The notes under the pieces: model-generated
What the model was told of the DNA's origin: nothing
What the model saw: only the letters and a program-made list of their open reading frames with translations
The model's database searches: none
Shown: piece after piece, positions 1 to 13,100 of the stretch
How the letters are laid out: each line of letters opens with the position of its first letter
How positions within the stretch are numbered: position 1 is the stretch's first letter
Position numbers and translations under genes: made by a program
NCBI GenBank assembly: GCA_036852015.1
Contig: JAANDG010000029.1
Span: 124,001-188,000, forward strand
Reading direction: 5' to 3'
From: Pelodera strongyloides
Lineage: Eukaryota; Nematoda; Chromadorea; Rhabditida; Rhabditidae
DNA: 64,000 nt

Positions 1-2450
1 AAATACATTGTCAAAATGACAATTGTCCCTGCGGGTAACGGTGTTTGAATTTACTCGTATTGCGAGCCATTTTTTACTGATCTTTCTTTGTCCCTGGAAA
101 TGTTTGGCTTTTATTTTAATTTTCAGTTGTGAATTTGATTGAAATTATTTGGCCTGTATTTTAAATATCATGCGAATGCTAGATTTTTCTGTTTCATTTG
201 CATTTTTATCTTACTTGTTTACTATCATCCATAGTAACAAAATATGAGATGCACGTGCCGAACCTTAGGACTCTTCAGATTTCAGAATAAAAGACAAGTC
301 GCAATCCTTGTCTTTATTCAAATCACCGACGTTTTGGCATAAGCCATTATCAAGCTGTAACCTCAAACTTCTACGCTCGTTCACCATTTACAAGTTTGTA
401 AGTTGCAACACAGAACCTTTTCTTTTCTCGTGTTATAACTCGGTACGATGGAAACAAGTACATATATACGATTAACAAATAGTTTTATTCACAATATAAC
501 CCTTGATGACATTGAGAACGCGAATACCAAACAAAAGTGAGTGGTCACTCGCTTTAGAACAGTCTACGAGCAAAATTACAACAAAATGGCATCTTAGCAC
601 TTCAGTACAGTTCTCCAATCAGGGAGGCAAATGCTCATTTGATACTCAAGTGTTTGGTAGGCCACGGACGTAGTGCACAAAACATGAGCTAGTGCCAGGA
701 GCGCTTGGTTGGTTCCCATAATGAACGACTCATAACAAGAAAATTGCAACAGAACTTGTTCTTAAATGTAGTGTTTTACGAATTGAGTAACGGGAACAAA
801 CCAACATAAAGAACATGTCACTAGCGTCGTTGATGTGTGCAAGCAAATGTTAATCAGCGTCAATAAGGTGAATATAATCAACGGGTCAAATCGGGCAATG
901 AAAAACTAAAACTAATTAAATGATGAAACCACAACTTGCGTAGTCGCGCAATTTGTTAGCTTAACAAGTTAAGATGCAGCTACGCTATTATATAAAAATC
1001 GTGGTCCGACATCGATAAAAATAGAAATCAAAACAGCATTCACAGAATTAATGGTCAAAGGAAATCTTACAGGGTATGGATGATACTCAAAATGAGGAAG
1101 TCCACCCACTCGTTGACAATATTACAAGCGAAATTCCTTAAAAACTATTAAACTTATAAACATGGAGAGCGACACAAAAAATGCGTGTGGGACTACAAAC
1201 TTAGCATTAAACTGAATAGCGGAAATGAAGCGCGCTTACTATCCTTTTTACAGCGCAAAATTCGTATTTATAATGCATAAGACGAAGCAATCATATGGGG
1301 AATGAAGCAAACATGTTACAATAGTGAGAGAACGCACGCTACGTTCAGTAGTTAGCTCAAGAGACCCCTTTGGTATGCCGGGGTGAGGGATAAAACGAAG
1401 AAAATACAACACACGGATGATGACAGGCATGTTTAAGACACAGTAAGGATGGAGTGAGAAATACAGTGAAACAATTAATCTAAGGGCAACCAAGTAATAT
1501 TAGTGAATTAGACGGACAAAATTATCAATCACAATTAAAGATATACAATGTTAAAATCAGAGAACGAACAAATAAGGTACCGTAGAGAATGAGAGTCTGC
1601 ATAATATCGATTGATGTACCGTAATTCACTGAGACGAACATAATCTTACTGGAACATGCATAGCATTGAAGTAAGCAAACGGTTAACGCAAAAACAGGAG
1701 CAAATAATGGAAACGCATTCCACAATCCACAGAAGCTACCAAATAATAGGCCTGAATGATGATATCACCATAACAATTAATAAAACAAACAATTAGACAA
1801 GGGCACAGTGAAATATGGAGCGGGCTAACGGACCAAACACATAAAGCCTAAGCGCGCAAACTAGCAAACAACCCAAAAATGTAAGACAGGAAATCACTCG
1901 AAAAATGTAAAGGCATTGTACATGGAAAATTGAACGAACACGACGGCCTAGATACAATAAGACGCAAGAGAGACCACGCAATTTCTGTACGGACTTTGGA
2001 GGAACACGCGACTCACACCCCGCAATATCGGCAGAATAGAGCAGGTGCTGGTTCCCGTGCTTGTGAGAAGAGGTAAAAGTTCTACTACGTATACGGAGTT
2101 TGGAAGAGCCCGTAATCAGGATGAAGGAGACTGATATTACAAAACAAAAACTAAAGGCCGAAAAAGGTCGTGATTGAAAGTATTCGGTGTGCACGGTTTC
2201 ACGACAGTGAAATTGAGAAATAAGATGGACAAACGTTCGGTCAATGGAAGAAAATCTTGTTGTGCGAGTATTTGGCACTGTCAAACAATGAAGGGAGTCC
2301 ACGTAGAAGCTGTCGTATGCTTATCGCTGAAAGACATCACACACTAGTATATTAATATTAATACCGTTTTACAATACTACCTCACAATTACCTCACGGCT
2401 GAGAACCGACAACTTTCGACAACGAACCACATTGGTTCACTTTTTAAAGA
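1..2450. other. Left flank, no recognised gene; probable 3' UTR/downstream region of the ain gene
   Basis: No frame here resembles a known protein. The longest is a 169-codon minus-strand frame at 1793-2302, hydrophobic and Cys-rich without domain character; it lies just downstream of the ain stop and is most simply chance coding in a long 3' UTR. AATAAA polyadenylation signals on the minus strand (read as TTTATT on plus) occur at about 484-489 and 313-318 and could end the ain transcript. A plus-strand AATAAA near 285 might belong to a gene to the left. No repeats or RNA genes seen. Confidence 0.4.
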
Positions 2451-5400
2451 CTATCTATTATATATGGAAAGTACCGGTGAGGCATTGCTCCAGGTGTTCT
2501 CGATTAGTGACGACCATCCACCAAAGGCATTATTGCCAGGAAGGGCTCCTCCAAACATCTGACCTTGTGATCCTGGAGTGGCATTAGGGTCCTCAGCAAC
2601 CTGTAATGATCAGAGTAAACTACACCAAGCTGTCACTACTTTCATACGGTTTCAGCTCTAATCAGCACCACTTTTTACCTCATTCAACTAGCAAAGAAAA
2701 CTAGCTTTAAAATGTTACCTTGTTAGGATCTCTCCACTCCCACTTCTTTCCGGGGACGAACTCTCGGGGGCCATCAACATCACCAGGTGCTCCGGGCGGG
2801 CCGTCCTTGTCGTCCTTGCCCACATCCAACACGTTTTCAGCTCCCCAGTCATTTCCTCCAGTCGACCACTCAGTTGGACCATGTAGCTGCAAAAAAACGG
2901 TCATGAACTATTTCAAATAAGGAATAACCAGTCTTGTTGCTATCGGATAATATAATGCATGGAACACGACAAAAGCGAAAACTGTAACATAATTGTAGAA
3001 ACAGTGACAAGAAAAATACGTACTTTGTCATCAAGTGTCAGTGCGCCGACCAGATTATCCAAATTACTCCTCTCTTCTACGTTGGATTTCTTCCACTGGT
3101 TCAATCGAGATCCGGCAGTTCCAGGATTTGGTCCACCCATCTAGAGGAAAAAATAATATATAAAATATAGTATTCTATAATATAGTAGAATGTTCATATA
3201 TTAAAAAAAGGGTGTGCAGTCAAAACAAGAAATTATCACTCCTTACCTGGGGCGACTCCGAGATCTTACTCTGCAACATTGCCATCTCTAATTTAAGCTG
3301 CTCAACTTCGAGAACAAGTCGGTCGTATTCGGTCTAAAACAGTGAGTTGTAAGCAAAAATGATAAAACCGCATTTCGAGTTCTTGACAGTGTACATTATG
3401 AGAAAATAAAAATTTGTTTGAAAACAAATAAACGCACCTTCGAAGATGTGTTGTGCACGTTCCTTCGCAAGTGTTCAATTTCTTGCGTTGCTTGCTCTAA
3501 CCTAAAGCATTAAAGGAAGTTAAAAAAGGCTAACCTTGACATTTTAACGACTGATTTCAGCTTGTGGACAACTTTAATTATTTCTCTTGCATTACATCTC
3601 CTTATGGTTAGGCAACAATTTCATACTTCGCGTTATTCCCGCAAAAAAGGACAGTATGGCTTACCTGGGTACTTTCTGTAACAACTGATTCAACATCGAA
3701 ATCTTTTCTGGCGACAGCTGCTGGCTGAGAAGCTCCACTCGGACGAAGCCCTTATTCACCGCATTCCGCAACTGAAAAACTCATTTTGCGTATTATTAGC
3801 AGTTTTTAATATTTTGAACATGTCGTTGCGGAAGAAAAACCAAAATCAAGTACAATACTGCTTTAGCACTAACACTCGACGTCAGCACCAAGCACACTTT
3901 AAAATATTACCTTTTCACTAATTTGATGAGTGAGACTGTTGATATCCGGCATTTGTCGGTAGGCATTTGGTGCGCCACTAACTCCTCCCAACTGAAAAAA
4001 GAACGCATTTACTTGTCAGAGTGGGGTTGTTATATTCGTAACGCGAAAGTAGTACCAAAGATTATCATGCGAAAAATGACATGTCTTATGCGAGAACCTC
4101 ACCTGAGCACCTTCACTATCGTGCGATGGTTCTTCCCAACCGGGTTGGCCCCATCGGTCAGACGGTAGAGGATCACCCCATCCTGTAGGCTGCGGCTAAA
4201 CATACACAAGTTTCATGATTGCTTTTCAGATATCTCGTCAATGCTAGCTGATGTTACAAGCAAAAGTCATATGCGGAAGAAAGCTAAATACAACTGAACA
4301 ACATGCCTTTGTTATCTATCGCACATAAATCTGAATTGAACATTTCAAAATGCTCACCGAATTCCAGTCTGATCCGCTGGGTTTCATCTCATCCTCTACA
4401 TCCTTCCACCGCTTGATGTCAGTCATCTGCAGTGCGGGATCGCCCCAGACCGCTGTTCCCGTGTCCCTTTGCATTCGCTTGGCCTTCGGGTTGGGATCGT
4501 GCCACATCATATCATTGTTCACTTCAGATGGTTGGGGTGCTACCCATGGACCTGGCTGCCCAGGGTTCATATCCATGCCACGTTGCTGAAACCATGGCAT
4601 TATGAACATATACGAAAGAAGGCCAAAACTTATTTTCCAAAAAAAAAAGAAAAATGTACCGGCTCAGGGACATGAGGGACGTGCCCCATTGGTGGCGGCT
4701 GTCCCCATTGTTGGGGCTGAGGCGGCATTCCCATTATGGGAGCGGGTTGAGGAGCTTGTTGCTGCCACTGCCCAACAGCTGGATCCGGCCGGTGTTGCGG
4801 GGTGTTCTGCCATTCCGGTGCTTGCCAGGGCTGTGCCTGCTGCTGGGGCTGTTGGGGTTGTTGTTGTTGTTGTTGTTGTGGCTGTTGTTGAGGAGGAGCT
4901 GCCCACGGTGCTGCACCCGCGGGAGTTTGCCAATCTTTTGCCTGACCAGGCGTTTCCCATGGGGTTGCTAAAAGTATAGAAGTAAGGAACGCGAAAATTT
5001 TCAATGTAAAGCTAACCACGATCCTAGTCAGAGTAAAGCATGAGTTGTCGTAAACAAGCTAAAATCGCTTACAAACTGAAAGCTCTTATAAAAAAAAGTA
5101 ATAACAACGCGATCAAACACATTGGAGAAAGTATCGTACATTGTTCAACTTTATGCGCGCCCCATTGCGGTGGTTGTTGTTGTTGCGGAGGTTGTACGAG
5201 AGGCATGCCTCTACTCAATAGTTTCTTTGGTTCCATTGTTTGTTGCCACTGTAAAGAAGAGGATCGTATAGTAACTCGGAATCACACATATTTGCTACAC
5301 GACACTATTAGGAATTATAATTTTAAAAAAGCAAGTGTTGAATATTGTAAATATAAGAGAGAGAAAAATTACTGGTTGCTGTGGCATATTATTCATTGAT

Positions 5401-5774
5401 CCCGGCTGCTGCCACGACTGATGTACAGGCTGGTGAGCCCATTGGGGAGGTAGTGGTGCTTGTTGAGCGGGGTGCCATAGAGGAGGACCTCCCTCGAGGC
5501 CCCTTCCTGGGACTCCTCGTCCCATCGGAGCACCCGGCCCACCCACTTGTGCGGGAACAGGTCCTCGGTTCCACCCATTTGCTCCTCCAACTCCCTATAA
5601 TTAACTTCATTTAAAGAAATTATGCAACCCGATTCCAATAAACAATCAACAGTGCAAAATTATTTTCGACACAATTGTCAGCAGCAAATATTGGCTCCAC
5701 AATAAAGAAATTACCGGCGCAACGTTCCACGGTAAAGCCATCACTTCTGCTGCGTCTGTATTTCCCCCCCACAT
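2451..5774 (-). CDS. ain-1: GW182/TNRC6-family miRISC scaffold (AIN-1-like)
   Basis: Links Argonaute to the deadenylation machinery in miRNA silencing. Thirteen exons: 5774-5715, 5594-5373, 5248-5140, 4967-4660, 4585-4358, 4195-4103, 3991-3911, 3771-3665, 3501-3438, 3333-3247, 3140-3024, 2886-2719, 2600-2451; about 597 residues, close to C. elegans AIN-1 by memory. The start MWGGNTDA follows a TTTTCAG site at 5796, a likely trans-splice acceptor. Residues 1-340 are Gly/Trp/Gln/Pro-rich with Argonaute-hook-like motifs (AVWGDP with Trp near 280, TGWGDP near 315) and a CAA-coded Gln tract. Residues 368-403 match the conserved NQLLQ segment of TNRC6, followed by a short coiled coil (404-453). The C-terminal part carries VPGKKWEWRDPNK and DPNATPGS. 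No RRM is seen, as in nematode AIN proteins. The last codons assume read-through of a possible donor at 2474; a further 3' exon is possible. AIN-1 rather than AIN-2 is inferred from the X-linked neighbours. Confidence 0.88.
4830..4905 (-). repeat. CAA/CAG (Gln) repeat in ain exon 4
   Basis: A run of CAA codons (GTT on plus, 4855-4878) lies between shorter Gln/Pro stretches in the exon. It codes for the poly-Gln part of the GW182 low-complexity region and is likely length-variable between individuals. Confidence 0.8.
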
Positions 5775-6726
5775 AGGAGGGCCTGCTTACGCCGGCTGAA
5801 AATTGGAATACGTCATAAAAAAACAATGAACAAAATCATATATTAAAATAGGATGCTCAAGGACACCGGCAATTCCTGTTAATGAGCTTCAGTCAGATAA
5901 GGTTGGTTAAATCGGAACAGAAATGATAATGGAAAAAAAAATGGTCAGAGATTAGGACGCGTTCGAGATTCAGAATTCAGAAATGTGTTAAGAAAGTAGT
6001 AACCGATTTGCGCAAGGAAGATAAAAAAAAAACTTATTGAACGCCTAGTGCAACGCGATAATTGACGTGGGAAAACAGCTCTGCGGCTTACAAAATCACG
6101 CACAAAAATACCACTTTTGAAGTTTTGAATCGATTAATACGATGGTAAAGGTTTTTTGAGAAACAACATACATAATTAGCAAGAATTAAACTCCCCATTT
6201 ATATTTCAGTTAAGCTTTAGCAGGGACTCAGAAAGAAATCATTACTTACTGTAAACTATTCGAAAATCAATTATCAGATTTTGAAAAGGGAAATCATGAA
6301 GTGCGAGAAATGAAAGGTGACGGACAGAAGAAACTACAGTTGTCAGAAAAAAACATTGGAGATAGAAACCCACCACTCAATCAATAAATGATTAGAAATC
6401 TCGAGTGATGTGTTTACTGGGTGAATTGGGCAAATCTGTGAGTCAGTGGTCAACACTAGCAGAGATTCTTCTAATAACAATTTAAGTGAGAATACCAACA
6501 TAAGGTTCAAAGGAGAGCGCAATAAATGATCACGCTCCAGCAAGCAAACGTATATGAAAGTGATGAAAAAGTGGGTAGGAAACGGAAATAGGGAAGCGCG
6601 ACGACAGTCTGGGCTAATCCCTAAAAATCGCGGGAACGGATGGGAGGACAGGAAAAAAAAACTATTTGAATGGCAATGCCCACTCCATTGAAAGTGAATA
6701 AGAAATGGCGCCAAAAAGTGGGAACA

Positions 6727-6965
6727 AGAACAAATTTAGACGGTCTGGCCATTTGAATAGTTTGAATAGCATGGGCATCCAGAATGGTGCGCACTGCGCA
6801 CCACGGGAACCATTCAAATCCCGGCGTTTCCCGGACTAATTCATATTAGAGTTACGCAAGATACGCAGGTTCAGTAAGGGACAGGTGAACAAATTTAGAG
6901 AGTTTGGTAATTTGAATCATTGAATAGAGTGATCACAAATGGTGCACAGCACTGGAATTCAAACA
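6727..6965. repeat. Imperfect direct repeat, two copies
   Basis: Copies at about 6727-6820 and 6885-6965 share GAACAAATTTAGA, ATTTGAAT..TTGAATAG and AATGGTGC elements in the same order. The first copy also contains a perfect small palindrome, GGTGCGCA-C-TGCGCACC. Nature unknown; perhaps remnants of a dispersed repeat. Confidence 0.5.
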
Positions 6966-7854
6966 CTGTATATGTGGGTGGGGGAGGGGGTACTTAAAAG
7001 GACATAAGCCTAGCTTGCTAGGGAACCAACAGCACACAAAAACTACCGAACTTATTTCAGTTAAAGAAGATATCGCTATATTTTATGACAGAAAGTATGT
7101 TATGGCACTCTATAAAATAGTAGTATTATGTTCTAGGACTCATTAAGTCATGTGAGCAATGAAAAGGATATGACGGTAGTTGAAGTGGTCCTTATTCCAC
7201 AAATAAACAAAAGCCTTACTGAAATACAAGCCGATTGGTTCGTAGCTCAGTAACAATTTCACAAGAACGCTAAGGCTCATTTAGTAACAGTGAAATGGTA
7301 TGTTGTATTTGCAGTCCCGGTCTTATTTTCCTCAGTAGGACAATATACATACTCCGTCTACGTATATGCGCAGGATTGAGAATGATGATTCAGCGAGACA
7401 AATAGTGACATGGGATTTATATGATACGTGAACATTAATGAGGATACCATAGTGACTCCCCAAAAAACAAGAGGATATTTTCTTCTTAAAAACAATGTTG
7501 CAAGAAGTCCATTTCATGGATTGGTCTTTGAGTTTTCTTTGGACCATTCGAATATCATATTGCGATATTGAATGGCTTGGGCAGACCGCTTGTTATTTAA
7601 CAGCTCGCGAATCAACATTTTTGTTTCAAAGATTGTCGGCCAGCTTTTATAACGGTTAACTGAATAACTACGTTGTGTGGTTGTATGAAGAATAGTGTTT
7701 CTGTGAGTTAGTGACACGAGATGTTTTTATAATAACTGACGAGGAAACAAATCAATTTAACTACCCCCAGAAATAAACACGAAATGTTGCAATGTTACTT
7801 CGAAAACCAGGATATTCCTATTCCTTCGGTATTCCTGGGTATCTTCCTACAACG

Positions 7855-8091
7855 TGAAACTTGGCGTGCACGCGGTAACGTTACGGCGTGCTATGCCGCG
7901 TGGAAAAAAATTGGAACGCCGTTGGGTTCTGGTGTGCAAGTTGCGCGCCGTCTCGTTGTCGCTTGCGCGCCATGTAAGGTTGCCGCTTGCACGCCGTACA
8001 TTTCCATTAGGCGTGCATTTTTCCTCGCCGTCACGTTGCCAAATGCACTTTGCACGCCGTAAGGTTGCAGCGTGCACGCCAACTTTCGTCA
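7855..8091. repeat. GC-rich fold-back (long inverted repeat) element
   Basis: The left end (7855-7891) and the right end (8052-8091) are reverse complements over about 36 bases with roughly four mismatches; the shared core reads TTGGCGTGCACGC. The inside repeats related words (AAGGTTGC, GCACGCCGT, TTGCGCGCC) several times. The block is far richer in G+C than its surroundings. It resembles a fold-back or MITE-like insertion; open frames through it on both strands are by-products of the composition. Confidence 0.7.
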
Positions 8092-8465
8092 GTGAATGAT
8101 TTTTTTTATTACACTATAAAGTTATTGAATGATGTTCCACGCAGTTGTTTGAAATACGAGGCGAGCGACACTGTTGGCGCGCGCGGTTAATTAATTTATC
8201 AATTTTATTATTATTATTAACTAACCCAGCAGGCCAGAACTTGATATGTAGAAAAAAAACGCGCTATTTCTTGAATTCTGAGCGCCATGCAACACAAAAC
8301 TAATGATTATCGATTGATTTCAGTGGTATTAGTGGAAATGTTGTGCGAGAAGGACGGACTACATATGGCTCGTAACCAGTGATTATAATGAGCGTAACGA
8401 TAAGATAGCAAGGAGGAAAACAAGGTTGATCGGGTGAAGGATGATTTGGGGGTTAACGTGAAGGG

Positions 8466-8700
8466 AGATCTATCTGGACAGTCAGTCGATTCGATGTTTG
8501 TGACACACAACGCACGTGTCGCACCCTAGTAGACGCGTTGCGGATTGGGCATTGGGTTGTCTTGTGGGAAACGACGAAGGGAGAGCGGGAATTGGGAGAG
8601 TGTGGGCGAGGGATGGCGAGGTCGGGGATCGAACCCGTGACCTAGCCGAGAACAAACTAACCGCGCTCGTGTACTGTACCAACCAATTACGTCATCGCTG
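8466..8700 (-). mobile_element. tRNA-derived SINE-like element
   Basis: Read on the minus strand from about 8700, the sequence has a tRNA-like head: a degenerate A box (TTGGTTGGTACAG) and a perfect B box, GGTTCGATCCC (complement at 8625-8635), with a T-arm stem around it. About 160 bases of unrelated body follow. The acceptor and anticodon arms do not fold as a functional tRNA, so this is a SINE or tRNA-pseudogene relic, not a tRNA gene. Edges are approximate; no clear target-site duplication was seen. Confidence 0.6.
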
Positions 8701-10138
8701 AAATTCTGGAATATTGATCGACAGTAGAAATTCATTATGATTTGTTATAAAACGTCATATGATGCAAAATTAGCAAACAACATGCAAATAGTATTTTTAG
8801 TGGCACAAGAATCCGTTAGATCGAGAGTCTGGTGACATCGGAAGTAACGTCATATATTACAGTGGATAGAGAGTGGCAAGGCATTGGTATTTCTGAACAC
8901 AGTGGACGAGTAGTAAACCGGTTGCTCATCGTAAAAGAGCACTTTTTAGACCGCGAACGGCGTTCTATAGGGAATGTACACAATGATCGTCGGCGAATGG
9001 GCCGCACTGCACATCGTATTGATTGAGTGACATATCCCTTCACGTCCATATCTACATCCCATTTATTTTAGAAATTTCAGTGTTTGAGAGGAAATATAAG
9101 CGTCCCTTGTAAGAAAAGTGTTATCATTAGAAATGTCTAGAAATATCTGTCAATAGAAAGCTACAAGTTCTTTTGCACGAGCGTGGTTTCACAACCGTTT
9201 GGATACGTTTCTGTTAATATAAATGCATAAACATATTGACTGATCACAAAAAATAGTTAAAAACAAAGTGAAAACTAAAAACGCGTTCAAATTATTGTTG
9301 GACATTACAGATAATATACGACAACAGTTAACCGACGCTTCAAATAATCAATTATTTCTTGTACAACAATTTTATTTGCGGCACCAAATTGAACTGGCGC
9401 TTTTTTCTCAAAGGCAAATAGATTGTGAACTCGTGAGATAGAAAAGATCTAGTCAAATCAGTTCAGTCAATGTAAATGTAAACACAAGTGGTTATTTCTG
9501 TATGAGTTGATTGACCCAGTGTCTCAAAATCATGCCCTTTCTTTCCATTTCCATTTTCGTTCAACTTTATTATACACATATGTTTCTGTTGAATAGTACA
9601 CTGATTTTTAAGCTATTCATACATTCGCTACAAGCTTATAATCAGTTTAGAATTCAAACTTGCATCTCTTAACCGCTTTGAAGAGTTCACTATCTCGTTT
9701 AATCGTGTCTGACAACAAAATAATGATGTTGTTCTCTACCAAGTCCTTGGTATTACATCCTCATCAAGCATGGAATCACATAGTTTCGAAAGGTTGTACT
9801 TTTCAAGAGCGCAAATAGGAAAACATGCATTGTGTGGTCCCGAGCAGATTGTTGAGATACGGTATGCAGATGGGCGGTGCATCTGCGTTGCCAGTTGGGC
9901 GCTCTCCATTGATGGATACACTCTAAGCACCGGAGGGTCTTTAACATATGATTTGTATACCTCAAGGCAAATTTTTCTTTCTGATGCTTGCCGACACATA
10001 ATTTCTAATTACAATGCAGATTACTGTGTTCAATGAATAACTATGTTTCACACAATCGTGACGACCAGTGTTTTTCATGCACAAGCACGCCTACATTTTT
10101 GAGTAGGAAGTTATTAATTAAGAATAATTCCAGGCTTC

Positions 10139-13100
10139 ATGGCGGAGCTCTTCTCCAGCTTGGCCAATGCGGCCAAGAACCTCACACAAAATTCGGACAT
10201 ACGCCAGTTCACTGATAAAGTGTAAGTAAATTGAAGTTCTTGCGTCTTCCGAAAATTTTATTTCTAGATTGACAGATTAATTACTAAACAAGTGATGACT
10301 TCTTTTACCCAATCAGTGACCAGTCAACTTTTGTCGCGAATGGTACATGTAAATGTTTATTATAAAAAATAAAAATACACGTCGTCGAGTAGCAAAAACC
10401 GATCAGTTGTTACTAATCGTCTTTCATAAAAACTGAGGTTTGCAATGTTAAGGACTGGCATGGTAATGAACCTATCACCGTGCGAGCAAGCCGTTTGGGA
10501 TGCCACAAACGAGGAGCCATGGGGACCCACTGGGCCTCAAATGAAGGAGATTTGCACGTACACATATCAGTAAGTCTACGATTTTTTCAATGTGTCTTTC
10601 CATCCTTTGCTGCGCATGATTATAACATTTATCTTTACCCGTTTTTTTTTCTCTGCGCCTCACTTATTGTTAAGAAAAATTATCTTCTTCTTGAATTCCG
10701 TGTATTTATATTGATTCCTAGTTGTTAAAGTTGTTTAATCCAGAATTTATTGCGCTTTTGCTCCTAGTAGTCACAAATATGTAGTATCGTTGTGGTTCTT
10801 GTTGACTAATGAGTACTAAGAACGTTCGTATATTTAAGCTCCGTAGATGCCAGCTGAAATATTAATTCCCTTTTACCGGTTATGCGTTCTATGTCCCTAC
10901 TGCTTGGTCACTTAATCCGCTTATTTTAACGCCACACCTGACTAATTACTATGTTCAATTTCCAAAAATGTCAATCATACGGTCTTCTTTTCATTGAGTT
11001 CTACATATGCATTCATTTGTGTTCTGTGTGCAGTCATATGAGGACCAAAAAATGGTTGTATATGGTGCTATATCGTTTTTATTCTTAGGTACAACGAGTT
11101 TTACGGTGTCATGAATCTACTCTACAAGCGATTGCTTGAGGATAATAAAAACGCGTGGCGGCGAGTTTATAAGGTGATTTTGTTTTGTATTCGGTGAATA
11201 ACTTTAGCTAAATTATGGCCCTTGTAATTTGAGTAGTAGTCCCTTCTTGCGTCACACTTTAGTTCATTCCATGAATAATTTAGTTGTGTAGACAACTAAT
11301 ATGCCTTCTATTTTAGTCATTGGTGCTCCTGGATTATCTAATAAAGAAGGGATCGGAACGTGTCGTTTCAAGTGCCAAGGAAAATATGTTTCATATGAGG
11401 TCGGATTTTGTTTCCAATTAATTATCAGATATAATACTACAATAAGCTTATAATTGAAGCTAATATAGCATATTAATTCATCTCTTCGCATGTCTCTTCG
11501 CCCCATTTATTTTTTTTTATGTTCACGTTTTTGAACCTTGTCACCTCTTTTGAACGTTCAGATCCCTCGAACACTTCAAGTTCATTGATGCCAAGGGAAA
11601 GGACCAGGGTATCAATGGTAAGCCTAAGTTAGGCTTAATTTCTGGAGTTTACGACTATTTTTTTCCACACATGATTATCATTAAAAAAACCGTATACAAC
11701 ATAAATAACGAGTTTCCCGTAGCATCTAAGGAAAATTACTTCTTTTTCAGTAAGGCACAGAGCGACACTAATACTGGGAATGCTTCAAGACGACGATAAA
11801 TTACGAGCTGAGAGAAAGAAGGCAAAAACGGATTCAAAGTCGTATCAGGGATATACTGCCGACGATATTCGAATGGGGAGGGGAGGAATGAGCAGTGAGT
11901 TTTATAATTTTTGTCATTCTTTGGTCAGAGGTCACTATTGGCAATAAACACCGATCAACTAACAATAAGCTAACTTCCCAAAGTCACATGTTTGCGTTCC
12001 AGACAGCAGCAGTGACAACTTCAAGAGTGATAGCTTCAAGAAGTACGACACGAGAAAATATTCATGGGAAGAAGAAAATGGAAAGAAGTGGGTTTGATTT
12101 TAATTCGCTTGTTTTCTTTTTGCCAACTATATATATATATGTATGGAGATTAATTTTTGAGTTTAAGCACAGTTGTACAAACTCACTCATCTATCATACT
12201 TTAGAGACGAAGATTTCTCAGGACCTCGTGAGGTAAACGCGTTCAAGTTCCCCGAAGACAGAAGAGATTCGAACAGCCCGGAACTCGGATTTAGAGACGA
12301 TGTATTGTTGTCTTTATGTTCTGTAACTTATTGTTATTGTTGATTTTTTTTCATTAGGCGTGTGATATTCATTTATGACCATTTCAACAAAAAAATTCTC
12401 CACTTTTTCGTTTTAAACTTCGAGTACTGCAGTCATTTTCTGAAGCTTTAATTTTCCTCGCCTTAGATACAGAATCCATCGCGTGGTGAGGACGATGACG
12501 AGTTTGGAGATTTTGCTTCGGCGAGATCTGGTTGTGCTCAGTCCGCAGCATCAATGAATGCACCGTCCACAACCACTCCACCAAAACTTGCGGGACCACC
12601 GGCAGGCTCACTCTCCAAGGTACGTATGCAATGCGTAGTTTGTTTTATTCAATTAAATTCTTTAGTCGTATGAGGTAATTGATCGAAGATACCTAATAAT
12701 ATTCGAATTTTTCAGTTTCCAACTACGGCAGCTTCGAAACCGGCCGCCCCCGCCGTTGATCTTCTGGGCGGATTCGATGACCTCGCAATCTCCGCGCCTG
12801 CCCCAATTCAACAAGCTTCACCCAGTGTAATGTTTGAACATTACTGTTGGGCACGTGCCTCTTTTAGTCCCAACATTGGATATATTGTCATAAATGAGTA
12901 AGTAGATAGTTTTATTTTTATTTAGGCAGGACTTGATCTGTTTGGTAATGTCGCTGTTGCTCCTGCCACATCCCAACCAGCCTTCGATCCATTTGGTGGT
13001 TCTCTTGTGTCTCCCCCTCCTTCTGCTACTGTCGCGACTAGTGTTGTTCGACCACCTCGCCCGCCCAGTGGTGGGGCGGCCGCTCCTAATCAACAACCCG

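Larger units (their letters stand above)
5775..10138. other. Intergenic region between divergent ain and rsd-3
   Basis: Contains the upstream regions of both genes. No coding exon is supported. It holds an imperfect direct repeat (6727-6965), a GC-rich fold-back (7855-8091) and a tRNA-derived SINE (about 8466-8700), described separately. The rest is AT-rich unique sequence. Confidence 0.6.

Noticed and set aside
4664..4979. Alternative long frames over ain exon 4 on both strands (poly-Thr, poly-Leu, poly-Val)
   Set aside because: They are other readings of the CAA repeat; only the Gln/Pro/Trp frame joins its neighbours in phase and matches GW182.
7847..8099. Several overlapping 60-90 codon frames on both strands
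   Set aside because: They all lie in the GC-rich fold-back block, where stop codons are rare because of composition.
8526..8735. tRNA gene suggested by the perfect B box
   Set aside because: The anticodon and acceptor arms do not pair properly and the sequence continues into a non-tRNA body; called a SINE-like relic instead.
9736..9999. Minus-strand frame of 87 codons between ain and rsd-3 with moderately protein-like composition
   Set aside because: No family recognised, overlapping open frames exist on both strands, and no good splice partner or promoter was found; treated as chance.
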